Notes: a model not told the origin generated them from the sequence alone. DNA of 32,584 nucleotides from Methylocystis sp. (GCA_024506175.1 JAMBEQ010000010.1:1-32584), one strand, 5' to 3'. Counted from the stretch's first letter, positions 23,665 through 31,078 are shown. A program made the numbers and translations.

Positions 23665-24357
23665 TTAGCGCACGCCATCCCTAATCATGTAGCCCGCTCC
23701 TCGTATCGTATGCAGGAGCGGGTTCTCGCGCCCTTTGTCGATCTTGGCGCGCAGCCTGGAGATATGTACGTCGATCACGTTGGTCTGCGGATCGAAGTGA
23801 TAATCCCAGACGTTTTCCAGGAGCATGGTGCGGGTGACGACCTGCCCGGCATGCTTCATCAGATACTCGAGCAAGCGGAACTCTCGCGGCTGCAAGACAA
23901 CCTCCTGCCCGGCCGCCGTCACCTTGTGTGACAAACGATCGAGCTCCAAATCGCCGACGCGATATTGCGTCTCCTCGCTACGCGGGCTGACGCGGCGGCG
24001 CGCCAGCGCCTCTACGCGCGCCAGCAGTTCGGAAAAGGCGTAGGGTTTGGGCAGATAATCGTCGCCTCCCGCGCGCAGGCCTTTGACGCGGTCGTCCACC
24101 TGACCGAGCGCCGAAAGGATCAACACCGGAGTCTCGACCTTCTGCTCGCGCAGGCTCGAGATCAGCGAGAGCCCGTCCATCTTGGGCAACATGCGGTCGA
24201 CGATGAGAACGTCGTAGTCGCCCTCGCGGGCGGCCGCATAGCCCGCAAGCCCGTCCGCCTCGTGGTCTGCGACATGGCCCTGCTCGCGGAACGCTTTGAC
24301 GAGATAATCGCTCGCCTCTTTGTCGTCTTCGATGATCAATATGCGCATCGCGCCCAT
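23665..24357 (-). CDS. OmpR-family response regulator
   Basis: The 230-residue product has a receiver domain (about 1-115) with the acid pocket Glu10/Asp11/Asp12 (LIIEDDKE), phospho-acceptor Asp54 (DVLIVDRMLPKMDG) and Lys104 (YLPKPYAFSE). A winged-helix DNA-binding domain follows (about 135-230: VVLQPREFRLLEYLMKHAGQ, NVIDVHISRLRAKID, IRGAGYMI). The partner is probably the kinase ending at 21465, which is on the same strand 770 bp downstream. The start at 24357 has AAAGG at a proper distance; an internal ATG at 24348 also fits. An intrinsic-terminator-like hairpin ends just upstream of this ribosome binding site, so expression may be attenuated or come from a separate promoter. The degP-regulator-kinase order is common in Hyphomicrobiales and suggests an envelope-stress role (inference). 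Confidence 0.95.
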   Translation of the reverse strand: MGAMRILIIEDDKEASDYLVKAFREQGHVADHEADGLAGYAAAREGDYDVLIVDRMLPKMDGLSLISSLREQKVETPVLILSALGQVDDRVKGLRAGGDDYLPKPYAFSELLARVEALARRRVSPRSEETQYRVGDLELDRLSHKVTAAGQEVVLQPREFRLLEYLMKHAGQVVTRTMLLENVWDYHFDPQTNVIDVHISRLRAKIDKGRENPLLHTIRGAGYMIRDGVR

Positions 24358-24372
24358 GATAGCTGACCTTTC

Positions 24373-24407
24373 AAAAAACGGCAGGCCGGCGCTAGCATGC
24401 GCCGGCC
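24373..24407 (-). terminator. intrinsic terminator or attenuator between degP and the response regulator
   Basis: On the minus strand, GGCCGGCGC pairs perfectly with GCGCCGGCC around the loop ATGCTA (24407-24384), followed after TGCCG by six T (24378-24373). This has the form of a Rho-independent terminator for degP. The U-run ends only 15 nt before the regulator's ATG and abuts its ribosome binding site. Confidence 0.7.
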
Positions 24408-24525
24408 CGCCACGACGGGAGCCAGGAGGGGACTGGCGACTACCCGTCGCTCTTCGTTGCGGAGGACCGCCCGCGGGCGGGTGCGGTTTCGCGGTCCGCG
24501 CCGCAAGAAGCTCGCTTAATCTCTG

Positions 24526-26028
24526 TCACCCTGCGCTTTCCTTCACCGGCACGGCGACGAATTTCACGCCGTCGGCCGACTTCACCCGCAGCAGCACCGC
24601 GCGGCGGCCTTCCCTGCGGGCGCCGTCGACGGCGTTCGCGAGATCGCTCCGCGAATTCACCGGCTGGCCGCCAGCCTCGATGATAATATCCCCCCTGCGC
24701 AGCCCCTTCTGGGCCGCCGAGCCGTCGGGGTCGATTCCAGTCACGAAGACCCCCTCGCCTCCGGCGCCAGGCACCTCGGCGGCGGGGGCCACCTCGATGC
24801 CGAGGCCCGAGAGCTGGGCCGGGCCGGGGCCGCCAAGGCCCTCATCCTCGGTGCGGGCCTCCTTCTCTTCCGGAAGCTTTCCGAGCGTCAGCTTTGCATT
24901 CTTCTCGGAGCCGTTGCGGATATAGGCGATCTCCACTGTCTTGCCGGGACCCATGGCCGCGATTCGCCGCGCAAGCTCGCGGGCGTTCTCTATCGGCTCG
25001 CCATTGACGGCGACGATCACGTCCCCGGACTTCAGACCGGCGGCCTCGGCCGGCGCACCCCTCTGCGGCTGCGCGATTAGCGCGCCCTTGGACGACTTCA
25101 GCCCCAAGCTTTCGGCGATCTCTGGCGTAACCGGCTGAATCTTCACGCCAATCCAACCGCGCGACACGACGCCTTTTTCCCTGAGCGCCGCCACCACATC
25201 CTTCGCGACTTCCGCCGGAATGGCGAAGCCGATGCCGATCGAGCCGCCGGAAGGCGAATAGATCGCCGTGTTGACGCCGACGACATTGCCCTGTGTGTCG
25301 AAGGCGGGGCCGCCCGAGTTGCCGCGGTTCACCGGCGCGTCGATCTGCAGGAAATCGTCGTACGCGCCGGCGCCGATGTCGCGGCCACGCGCCGAGACGA
25401 TGCCCGCCGTCACGGACCCGCCGAGGCCGAAAGGATTGCCAACCGCAATCACCCAATCGCCGACCCGCGGCGGCGTGTTCGCCCAGGCGACATAGGGCAG
25501 CTTTCCGTCGTTGACCTTCAAAAGGGCGAGGTCGGTGCGCTTGTCCGTGCCGATGACCTTGGCCGGCAGCGTGCGGCCGTCATCGAGCGAGACCTCGACG
25601 TCGCTCGCATGTTCGACGACGTGGTTGTTGGTCACGACATAGCCATCCGGGCTGATGATGAACCCCGAGCCCTGCGACATCGTCATGCGCCGCTGCGGCG
25701 TTTCACCGAACCGCTTGAAGAAGCGATACATCGGGTCGTCGGGCGACATATCCTCGAAGGGGTTGTGCGATTCCTGCCAGGATTTAACCTTGATCGCCAC
25801 CACGGCGCCCTTCACGCGCTGGACGATGTCGGCGAAGGACGACGGGCCCGCCGAAGGCGGAATGGTCTGGCCGAGCGGCGCCTCGGCGAAAGCCCTGGGA
25901 GCCGAAACGCCGGCCGCGCCGCCTAGCGCAAGCGCGGCTGCTGCGCAAAGCAGCGCCAGCCGCGAGCCTCGGCGACGAGGAGCGTTCGCCGGGCTGCGGG
26001 AGCTGCGCGCGAAAATCGGTTTATGCAT
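24526..26028 (-). CDS. degP: DegP/HtrA-family periplasmic serine protease
   Basis: Do-type proteases degrade or refold damaged envelope proteins. The 500-residue product begins MHKPIFARSS and carries an Arg-rich n-region, a hydrophobic signal (LALLCAAAALALGGAAGV, about 24-41) and cleavage near AFAEA. The trypsin-like domain has His136 (VVTNNHVVEHA), Asp166 (KRTDLALLKV) and Ser238 (NRGNSGGPAF), all intact. PDZ1 (about 295-385, WIGVKIQPVTPEIAESLGLK) and PDZ2 (about 405-495, GSAAQKGLRRGDIIIEAGGQ) follow, which is the normal two-PDZ layout. GGAG lies ten bases before the ATG at 26028; frame extension to 26232 is poor in signal character. It heads the leftward degP-regulator-kinase group, with a terminator hairpin after it. 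Confidence 0.95.
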   Translation of the reverse strand: MHKPIFARSSRSPANAPRRRGSRLALLCAAAALALGGAAGVSAPRAFAEAPLGQTIPPSAGPSSFADIVQRVKGAVVAIKVKSWQESHNPFEDMSPDDPMYRFFKRFGETPQRRMTMSQGSGFIISPDGYVVTNNHVVEHASDVEVSLDDGRTLPAKVIGTDKRTDLALLKVNDGKLPYVAWANTPPRVGDWVIAVGNPFGLGGSVTAGIVSARGRDIGAGAYDDFLQIDAPVNRGNSGGPAFDTQGNVVGVNTAIYSPSGGSIGIGFAIPAEVAKDVVAALREKGVVSRGWIGVKIQPVTPEIAESLGLKSSKGALIAQPQRGAPAEAAGLKSGDVIVAVNGEPIENARELARRIAAMGPGKTVEIAYIRNGSEKNAKLTLGKLPEEKEARTEDEGLGGPGPAQLSGLGIEVAPAAEVPGAGGEGVFVTGIDPDGSAAQKGLRRGDIIIEAGGQPVNSRSDLANAVDGARREGRRAVLLRVKSADGVKFVAVPVKESAG

Positions 26029-26347
26029 TTCCAATACACTCCATTTCCGCGGCGATGGCCGGGAGGCTCCAACGCCGCCTGCAACAGGAAAATGGAGGCG
26101 CGCCGCTTGCCGTCCAATGGCGGCAGCATGAAACTTTCGTAACGGGAGCAGGGCTCGAAACGGGATAGCGTCCGCCTGCTGCGAGGGCGCTGTCGCCGGG
26201 GCACGGGGCTCGACCCGGTAAAAACACAACACGCAAGCGATTTTTTATTGAGTTTTCCAACGCTGACGCCGTCAATCGGATTGCCGCGCTTGGCGCGGCG
26301 TGCTTTGCTCTCCCTGAGAAAAGAGTCGCACGCGCTTAAGATTCGAA
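26029..26347. other. divergent intergenic region between degP and the DnaA-like gene
   Basis: These 319 bp should contain promoters for degP (leftward) and for the gene at 26348 (rightward). An AT-richer patch with a T6 run lies at about 26230-26265. I looked for the EcfG-type GGAAC...CGTT pattern upstream of degP and did not find it. Frames covering this interval give Arg/Ala-rich translations without coding character. Confidence 0.4.
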
Positions 26348-26689
26348 ATGGCGGAAGAAAATCAACCTACGTCCAAGCCACTTAGCGACCAATCGCGGAG
26401 CTTTCAAAGGGTCCGCAAAAGGCTCCGTTTGGAATTCGGCGATGATCTTTACGCCAGATGGTTCAGCCGCCTCGAGCTCACGCGAGCGAGCGGCGGCGAA
26501 GCGCTGCTCATGGCGCCGACAAAATTTATGAAGCTTTGGATCGAAGCACATTACTTGCAGGGCCTGCGCGCCTGCTTGGCCGCCGAATTCAGCGAGATCG
26601 ATTCCGTCTCGATTATCGTCTCTGAAAATCACGCGCCTCGCAGTCACCTGGAGGCGCCCACGGGCGGCTCGGCGGCAGCCGGAGATTGA
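26348..26689 (+). CDS. stand-alone DnaA N-terminal domain (domain I-like) protein
   Basis: This 113-residue protein resembles the N-terminal domain of alphaproteobacterial DnaA along about residues 18-88: FQRVRKRLRLEFGDDLYARW, FSRLEL, LLMAPTKFMKLWIEAHYLQ and LRACLAAEFSEI follow the DnaA domain-I pattern of 'W.RV..RLR.E.G...F..WF..L' and 'P T.F...WI..HY...L'. The AAA+ ATPase domain with its Walker motifs and the DNA-binding domain are both absent, and no remnants follow downstream. In DnaA, domain I mediates self-association and helicase loading, so a free copy could modulate initiation; that is inference. The ribosome binding site is weak. The next gene starts 2 bp after its stop. Confidence 0.75.
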   Translation: MAEENQPTSKPLSDQSRSFQRVRKRLRLEFGDDLYARWFSRLELTRASGGEALLMAPTKFMKLWIEAHYLQGLRACLAAEFSEIDSVSIIVSENHAPRSHLEAPTGGSAAAGD

Positions 26690-26691
26690 CG

Positions 26692-27954
26692 ATGTCGGCG
26701 CTCGATCGGGAGGATCTTTCTGACGTTTGTCGGCAAATCTATAAGACGGCGGAAAATGATTTCGTGTTGCCGCCTTTGCTCCGGGACGCGAATGCTCTTG
26801 GACAAGGGCCCAAACACACATATTTCGGTTTGACGAAAAACGACTGTGTGAGATTTATCGTCGAGCTGGACGAAGCCTATCTCAATCGAAGTAGCTTCCC
26901 TCTCTCTCGCCTGCCGCTGAAATTCAGATGCGAGTTGTGCGATCTGGATTTCAAGGAAACGCCGGTCCAGTTGTCTCAGAGCGAAAGCCGGGAACTGATC
27001 CGCGCCTTTTTTCTCGGCGTGAAGACGCCGATCAACGCTGAGCTGAACCCTCTGACGAGAGGGATAAAGTTCAGCATCCAGCTCTCCTCGTCGTTCTTTG
27101 TCGAATTTGCGGAGCTGCCGGCGGAGAATCATAAGCTGGCGCCGGAAGCAATCTGCCGCTGGGTAAGCGGCTCTCTCTACGAAAAATCCCAGGAGTTCTT
27201 CGGCGGCGCGCAAGATGGCATGGCTGTCTGGACCGCGCGAACCACACAGGAGCTCTTTGGCGAGCCGAAGCCCTTACCGGACACCTACTGGCCTCACGAA
27301 CCGCTGCGCGCGGCAGTGGCGATCGAGGCCGCCCCAATCATCGCCGTGAATCCGCCTGTTCCGACCTTCGCGGCGACGGATTGTCGAATTATCGCGCAGC
27401 GTCCTGCCGCTCCGATAAGCGTCATCGAGCGCCCTAGCCGTCTTCACGCCGCGTTTGCGGCGATGTTGGTCGCAATGGCTGGCGCAAGCTGCCTGCCTCT
27501 GGTCGCCCAGACGCCCCCCGCCGTCGCTCCAATGAAGACTGCGGAATCAGTCCCGGCGCCGAAGAAAGAAGCGCCCGTCTCCATTGCCCGACTGGATATC
27601 GAGACGCCCCCAACTCAAGTCTCGAGGCCGGAGCCGCTCCCGGAGCTGGCTCCCGCCGCCGCGCCGATTTCTTCGCCAATGCCTGAGTGCGTCTCGCCGG
27701 CCTTGTCGGGTGACGTGCAGCAGCTCGAGGCCGCGAAGCCATCTGGAGCAACGACGGTCAAACCCAAACCGCAGGCGCATAAGACCGTTCGCGCCAAGAC
27801 CGCGCCCCGCCCCACTCAGCCGCAACAAGCCAATCCGCTCGTCGCCGTTGGACGCGCCGCTGGCAAAGCGGTGTCGACCGTGGTGACGAATTTGCAGCAA
27901 TTGCCCAACCAGCTCTCTGCAATGATGCGCCCCCACCGCGACCAGAGCTTCTAG
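26692..27954 (+). CDS. unknown protein with one membrane segment and Pro-rich tail
   Basis: I do not recognise this 420-residue protein. Residues 1-200 look globular (LSDVCRQIYKTAENDFVLPP, FVEFAELPAENHKLAPEAIC, ELCDLDFKE). A linker rich in Pro/Ala/Ile follows, then one likely membrane segment (LHAAFAAMLVAMAGASCLPL, about 251-272), and a long Pro/Ala/Lys-rich tail (273-400). With no signal peptide, the globular part is probably cytoplasmic and the tail would cross into the periplasm. The ATG at 26692 is preferred because GGAG lies seven bases upstream, inside the end of the previous gene. The tight coupling (2 bp gap) to the DnaA domain-I-like gene suggests they work together. Confidence 0.75.
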   Translation: MSALDREDLSDVCRQIYKTAENDFVLPPLLRDANALGQGPKHTYFGLTKNDCVRFIVELDEAYLNRSSFPLSRLPLKFRCELCDLDFKETPVQLSQSESRELIRAFFLGVKTPINAELNPLTRGIKFSIQLSSSFFVEFAELPAENHKLAPEAICRWVSGSLYEKSQEFFGGAQDGMAVWTARTTQELFGEPKPLPDTYWPHEPLRAAVAIEAAPIIAVNPPVPTFAATDCRIIAQRPAAPISVIERPSRLHAAFAAMLVAMAGASCLPLVAQTPPAVAPMKTAESVPAPKKEAPVSIARLDIETPPTQVSRPEPLPELAPAAAPISSPMPECVSPALSGDVQQLEAAKPSGATTVKPKPQAHKTVRAKTAPRPTQPQQANPLVAVGRAAGKAVSTVVTNLQQLPNQLSAMMRPHRDQSF

Positions 27955-27992
27955 TCTCGACCCGCGGGCATCGCTTTAAAATAACCCTCCCC

Positions 27993-28046
27993 GCTCGCGA
28001 GCGTGAGACTCCCCGCCACTCCGAGCGAGAGCGAAGCAATTTTTTT
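27993..28046 (+). terminator. possible terminator after the two-gene operon
   Basis: A perfect 12-bp palindrome CGCTCGCGAGCG near 27993, with further imperfect pairing to GAGCGAGAGCG upstream of a seven-T run (28040-28046), lies 40-90 bp after the stop at 27954. The stem nearest the T run is imperfect, so the call is tentative. Confidence 0.3.
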
Positions 28047-28295
28047 GCGCGTCATTTCTGTTCGCAGACAGCTAAAAACACGAGAAAAAGTACAAACTTA
28101 TGCAAAAATCCATAAATTTTTTCTTACATTTCCCCGCAACCGTTAATTTGATCGTCAGATCTGTCGATAAATATTTGTGCGAAACGCAAACCCACCGTTC
28201 GGCTGCCCTCCAGCAAGATTTCAACAATATGTTCGTCGAGCAATCTAGCCGACGGCAGGTTTCGTGCGTCGCAAAACCAACAGAAGAGGCCCGTC
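28047..28295. other. AT-rich intergenic region before the PQQ dehydrogenase remnant
   Basis: Positions 28070-28190 are clearly AT-richer than the rest of the window. Frames on both strands across 28100-28450 are open but show no recognisable protein or ribosome binding site. It may contain a promoter for the dehydrogenase remnant or be a scar of an insertion or deletion. Confidence 0.4.
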
Positions 28296-29648
28296 TTGAC
28301 GCCGAAGTATTCCAGCCAAGTCTGCTCGAAGCTCGCGTATTCTTCCCTTCCCCTTGCATCTACTAGGAGAACTAACGCCCGCAGGCTCCTCGCTGGCGCT
28401 CTGTTGCTATGCGGCGCGGGCCTGCCCCATGCGGCGATCGCGGAAACCATTCAAACCGGCGCGAATTGGACGACCGCCGGCGGCACGCCTCAAGGGACGC
28501 GCTTCAGCGGGTTGGGGGACATCACGCCCTCGAATGTCTCGACTTTGGTCGAGGAGTTCTCTTACCCCACGGGCACGAAGGGCAGCCACCAAGGCAGCCC
28601 GCTCGTCGTCGGCTCCGTTATGTATGTCGTGACGCCGTTTCCCAATAAGCTGATCGCGCTCGATCTGAAAAACCCGGGCACGGCGCTTTGGACCTTCAAC
28701 CCGCAGCCGGCCGGTTACGCGCGCGGACTCACCTGCTGCGATATCGTTAATCGCGGCGCCGCGTACGCCAACGGCCTCGTCGTTTATAACTTGCTCGACG
28801 GCAATGCCGTTGCGGTCAATGCGACGACCGGCCAACAGGTTTGGCGCACCAAGGTCGCAGATCCCTGGAAAGGCGAGACGCTCAACACCGCGCCCATCAT
28901 CGTCAACAACAAGGTGATCTTCGGAAGCTCGGGTTCGGAGATGGGCGTCCGCGGCTCGGTTCGCGCGCTCGACCTCACGACCGGCAAGCTACTTTGGCAA
29001 GCCTATTCCACAGGTCCCGACGCCGACGTCAAAATCGACTCGAACTTCCACCCCTTCTATTCGAAAGATCAAGGGCCGGATCTCGGCACGAAGACCTGGC
29101 CCGGAACCATGTGGCAGGTCGGCGGCGCGAGTTCATGGACCTGGATCACTTACGATCCCGATCTTAATCTCATCTACTACGGCACATCGCAGCCCGGAAC
29201 CTTCAACCCCGATTTGCGGCCGGGCGAGAATAAATGGGCCGCAACCATCTTCGCTCGCAACCCGGACACCGGCAAGGCGGTCTGGGCCTATCAGACCGTT
29301 CCACATGACAATTGGGACTACGACGCGACGAGCGAGAACACGGTAGTCGATCTGACCATAAACGGCGTTCCGCGAAAAGTGATCGCAAACTTCCACAAGA
29401 ACGGTTTCAACTACATCCTCGACCGCGCCACCGGCGAGGTTATCAGCGCCAATCCCTTCAGCTTCGCCAATTGGGCGACGGGCATCAACACCAAGACGGG
29501 GTTGCCGAATATCGTCCCTGAGAAGCTGACGCACGAAGGCGCGGTGACGAACAACATCTGTCCGTCAGCCTTCGGCGCGAAGGACTGGGAGTATCAAGGC
29601 GCAAACTCTCACAGCCATTTGATATTACGCGTCTTTTTATTATCTTGA
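28296..29648 (+). pseudogene. truncated PQQ-dependent alcohol dehydrogenase, lanthanide (XoxF-like) type
   Basis: The frame encodes the first two thirds of a methanol/ethanol-family quinoprotein. Visible are a signal-like segment (RRLLAGALLLCGAGLPHAAI), the vicinal disulfide GLTCCDIVNRGAAYANG (Cys147-Cys148), propeller-blade segments (LDLTTGKLLWQAYSTG, ARNPDTGKAVWAYQ) and the active site PHDNWDYDATSEN. The catalytic Asp341 is followed two residues later by Asp343; that second Asp marks lanthanide-using enzymes, where calcium-type MxaF has Ala. Similarity stops at AFGAKDWEYQGA (about 29600) and the frame ends 30 bp later, losing roughly 150-200 residues including the last propeller blades. At the 5' end the only in-frame start is a TTG at 28296, while a good AGGAG at 28365 has no usable start after it. 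Both ends appear damaged, so it should be inactive. Confidence 0.82.
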
Positions 29649-29724
29649 CCGTGTAGCCCACAGAGCGTCAAAGCGTTGCTGTAAGCACCTCTGATCGGGG
29701 CTCAAAGGTACGGGCTCGATCCTT

Positions 29725-29738
29725 TTTTCCTAGGAAAA
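29725..29738. promoter_or_regulatory. perfect 14-bp palindrome upstream of the small-gene array
   Basis: TTTTCCTAGGAAAA is a perfect dyad 129 bp before the first small gene. Its size and symmetry suit a dimeric repressor operator, but no cognate regulator is visible. Confidence 0.3.
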
Positions 29739-29866
29739 CCGCCGCAGGCGCTCTCCGATCGCTGTTTTTGCTCTGCGCACCTACGTAGAGCGAATCGGCT
29801 TCTTCCCCTTTTATATCGCCGTTGCGGCTCGCTATCCCATATCGTGCCGTAGGAGAGATTGCGATA

Positions 29867-30040
29867 ATGTCCAATGAAGTCGAGGAGCTGCGCGCTGCAC
29901 TGGCCTTTGCGTTGGCCGAGCGCGACATGGCCCGTGACGAACTCGACCGTGCGATGAAGAGTTTGGGCGAAGCCCGCGAGCAAAGCCGACAGCTTGCTGC
30001 CGATTTGGATAAGCGGGGAGTTGGCATGGACGTTCGATGA
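29867..30040 (+). CDS. small coiled-coil protein (57 aa)
   Basis: The ATG at 29867 has AGGAGAG upstream. The 57-residue product (MSNEVEELRAALAFALAERD, ARDELDRAMKSLGEAREQSR) is highly helical with heptad-like Leu/Ala spacing and alternating charges, as in a short coiled coil. The family is not recognised. Its stop overlaps the start of the next gene (ATGA), indicating translational coupling. Confidence 0.65.
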   Translation: MSNEVEELRAALAFALAERDMARDELDRAMKSLGEAREQSRQLAADLDKRGVGMDVR

Positions 30041-30249
30041 TAGAAGAGCACCTCGCGCTTGCCAAAGGCCACGCTGCTCGCGGTCAGCGGATCATCGAAG
30101 AGCAACACCGCCTTATTGCCTGGCTAGAGCAAGATGGCCACGATACCTCCCAAGCAAGGGCGCTGCTGCGGGAATTCGAGCAGATGCAAGCTCTGCATTT
30201 GGCGGATCGCGACCGCTTGGAGAAAGAGCTAGAGGCGGCGAAGAAGTAG
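30037..30249 (+). CDS. small helical protein of a Hyphomicrobiales-type family (70 aa)
   Basis: The ATG overlaps the upstream stop by 4 bp. The 70-residue product (MIEEHLALAKGHAARGQRII, LIAWLEQDGHDTSQARALLR, LHLADRDRLEKELEAAKK) has the pattern 'HL..A..H...G...I..Q...I..LE.DGHDT..A..LL..FE..Q.LH.ADRDRL' that I recall from many uncharacterised small Hyphomicrobiales proteins. It is soluble and helical; function unknown. It appears to be co-translated with the coiled-coil protein before it. Confidence 0.75.
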   Translation: MIEEHLALAKGHAARGQRIIEEQHRLIAWLEQDGHDTSQARALLREFEQMQALHLADRDRLEKELEAAKK

Positions 30250-30268
30250 CTTCGCTGAATGCGATCTA

Positions 30269-30445
30269 ATGCCCGAAGACAAGCCCACATTCATCCCCGC
30301 CAAGCCAAACCTAGAAGGCTTGGTCGGCCTCGTCGAAGCTCTCACCGGCCGCAAATTGAACGAGGAAGAAATAGAGCAAATGCGCAAAGAGCTAGAGGGG
30401 GCTATTCCGCCGATTGATGTTCTATCGCGCAAAGATCGGCAATGA
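30269..30445 (+). CDS. small EALTGRK-motif protein, copy 1 (58 aa)
   Basis: The 58-residue product begins MPEDKPTFIPAKPNLEGLVG and continues LVEALTGRKLNEEEIEQMRK. It is clearly homologous to the product of 30893-31078: both share MPxDKP at the start, then EALTGRK, then an acidic helix of the form EE.E..R.E.EG. The family is unknown to me. The stop overlaps the ATG of a micro-ORF (ATGA at 30442). Similarity to a second copy in the same frame is the main evidence that this short frame is real. Confidence 0.7.
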   Translation: MPEDKPTFIPAKPNLEGLVGLVEALTGRKLNEEEIEQMRKELEGAIPPIDVLSRKDRQ

Positions 30446-30507
30446 TCTCCACCTGCTACACCGCCCCCGTCATCGACCTTGCGAACATGTGCGGAGCGCA
30501 AATCTAA
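30442..30507 (+). CDS. micro-ORF coupled to EALTGRK copy 1 (21 aa)
   Basis: An ATG overlapping the previous stop (ATGA) opens a 21-codon frame, MISTCYTAPVIDLANMCGAQ and Ile. Its stop TAA overlaps the ATG of the next frame (TAATG). The start M.(S/T)...Y...P.I resembles the 12-codon frame at 31075, which likewise overlaps the stop of EALTGRK copy 2. It may be a coupling leader or a small peptide; expression is unproven. Confidence 0.35.
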   Translation: MISTCYTAPVIDLANMCGAQI

Positions 30508-30593
30508 TGAGCGAGATAAAACAAATGCTCGTCATCGCAAGTCCGATAGTGGCGATTGTCGTTGCCCTTTTATCGTGGCAGCGGCGACGCTGA
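30507..30593 (+). CDS. single-helix membrane micro-protein (28 aa)
   Basis: The frame begins with TAATG coupling and has GGAG about ten bases upstream. The product is MSEIKQM, then a hydrophobic helix LVIASPIVAIVVALLSW, then QRRR, the ideal layout of a single-pass membrane peptide with a positively charged end. Such forms occur among small toxins, holin-like peptides and small regulatory membrane proteins; which applies here is unknown. Confidence 0.5.
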   Translation: MSEIKQMLVIASPIVAIVVALLSWQRRR

Positions 30594-30663
30594 TGTAATG
30601 CAATAGGCCGGCGGTAAGCCGTATGCAAACAAGGCTGGGAGAAAAGAAAAAAGGCGAACGGCA

Positions 30664-30948
30664 ATGAACGAGGACACCGTGAAACAAGTGCTCACGATCG
30701 CCTACGCCATTGTCATCGCGGTTATCGCCATCACAGTTATGCTGTTCTTTTTCACCAATTCTCTTTTAGCAATAGCAATCCTCGCTAGCGCTTGGCTTCT
30801 GAGAGATGCGGTCGGCTATATCGATCGCATTTCGAAAAAGTTCGCAATCACGAAAGAAGACGTTCGGGTTCTAAAACTCACTGTTGAAACCCATGCCAAC
30901 CGACAAACCCAAGCCAGTTTTCACGCTCGTCAACAATCCGACCTTTGA
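30664..30948 (+). CDS. small membrane protein with two helices (94 aa)
   Basis: The ATG at 30664 follows a purine-rich leader (AAAAAAGGCGAACGGCA). The product has a strongly hydrophobic helix (YAIVIAVIAITVMLFFFTN, about 13-33) and a second one directly after it (LLAIAILASAWLL, about 34-48), then a polar helical part (AVGYIDRISKKFAITKEDVR). The family is not recognised; two-helix membrane proteins this size include holins, but no lysis enzyme is nearby. Its last 56 bp overlap the start of EALTGRK copy 2. Confidence 0.6.
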   Translation: MNEDTVKQVLTIAYAIVIAVIAITVMLFFFTNSLLAIAILASAWLLRDAVGYIDRISKKFAITKEDVRVLKLTVETHANRQTQASFHARQQSDL

Positions 30949-31078
30949 AGACTTGCTCCAAATGTTCGAAGCGCTCACAGGGCGAAAGCCGACTGACGAA
31001 GAGATGGAAGAAGCCCGTCGAGAGATGGAGGGGTGGAATCTCCCGGCTGACGATCAATTGCCCGAGGATAAGCGATGA
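30893..31078 (+). CDS. small EALTGRK-motif protein, copy 2 (61 aa)
   Basis: The 61-residue product begins MPTDKPKPVFTLVNNPTFED and continues LLQMFEALTGRKPTDEEMEE, aligning along its length with copy 1 at 30269-30445. The ATG at 30893 is chosen to match copy 1. It overlaps the end of the two-helix membrane protein gene by 56 bp in another frame, and its stop overlaps the ATG of a 12-codon frame (ATGA at 31075). Function is unknown; the acidic helix and lack of membrane or signal sequence suggest a cytoplasmic protein. Confidence 0.65.
   Translation: MPTDKPKPVFTLVNNPTFEDLLQMFEALTGRKPTDEEMEEARREMEGWNLPADDQLPEDKR

Noticed and set aside
26029-26250. Stress sigma-factor promoter for degP
   Set aside because: I looked for GGAAC-N16/17-CGTT on the minus strand upstream of degP and found no match, so no promoter is claimed.
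28100-28450. Open frames on both strands in the AT-rich gap before the dehydrogenase remnant
   Set aside because: No ribosome binding site, no recognisable domain, and the two frames are mirror coverage of the same DNA. I could not support either.
30664-30948. Phage lysis cassette built on the two-helix membrane protein
   Set aside because: There is no endolysin, spanin or other phage gene in the window; size and helices alone do not justify calling it a holin.
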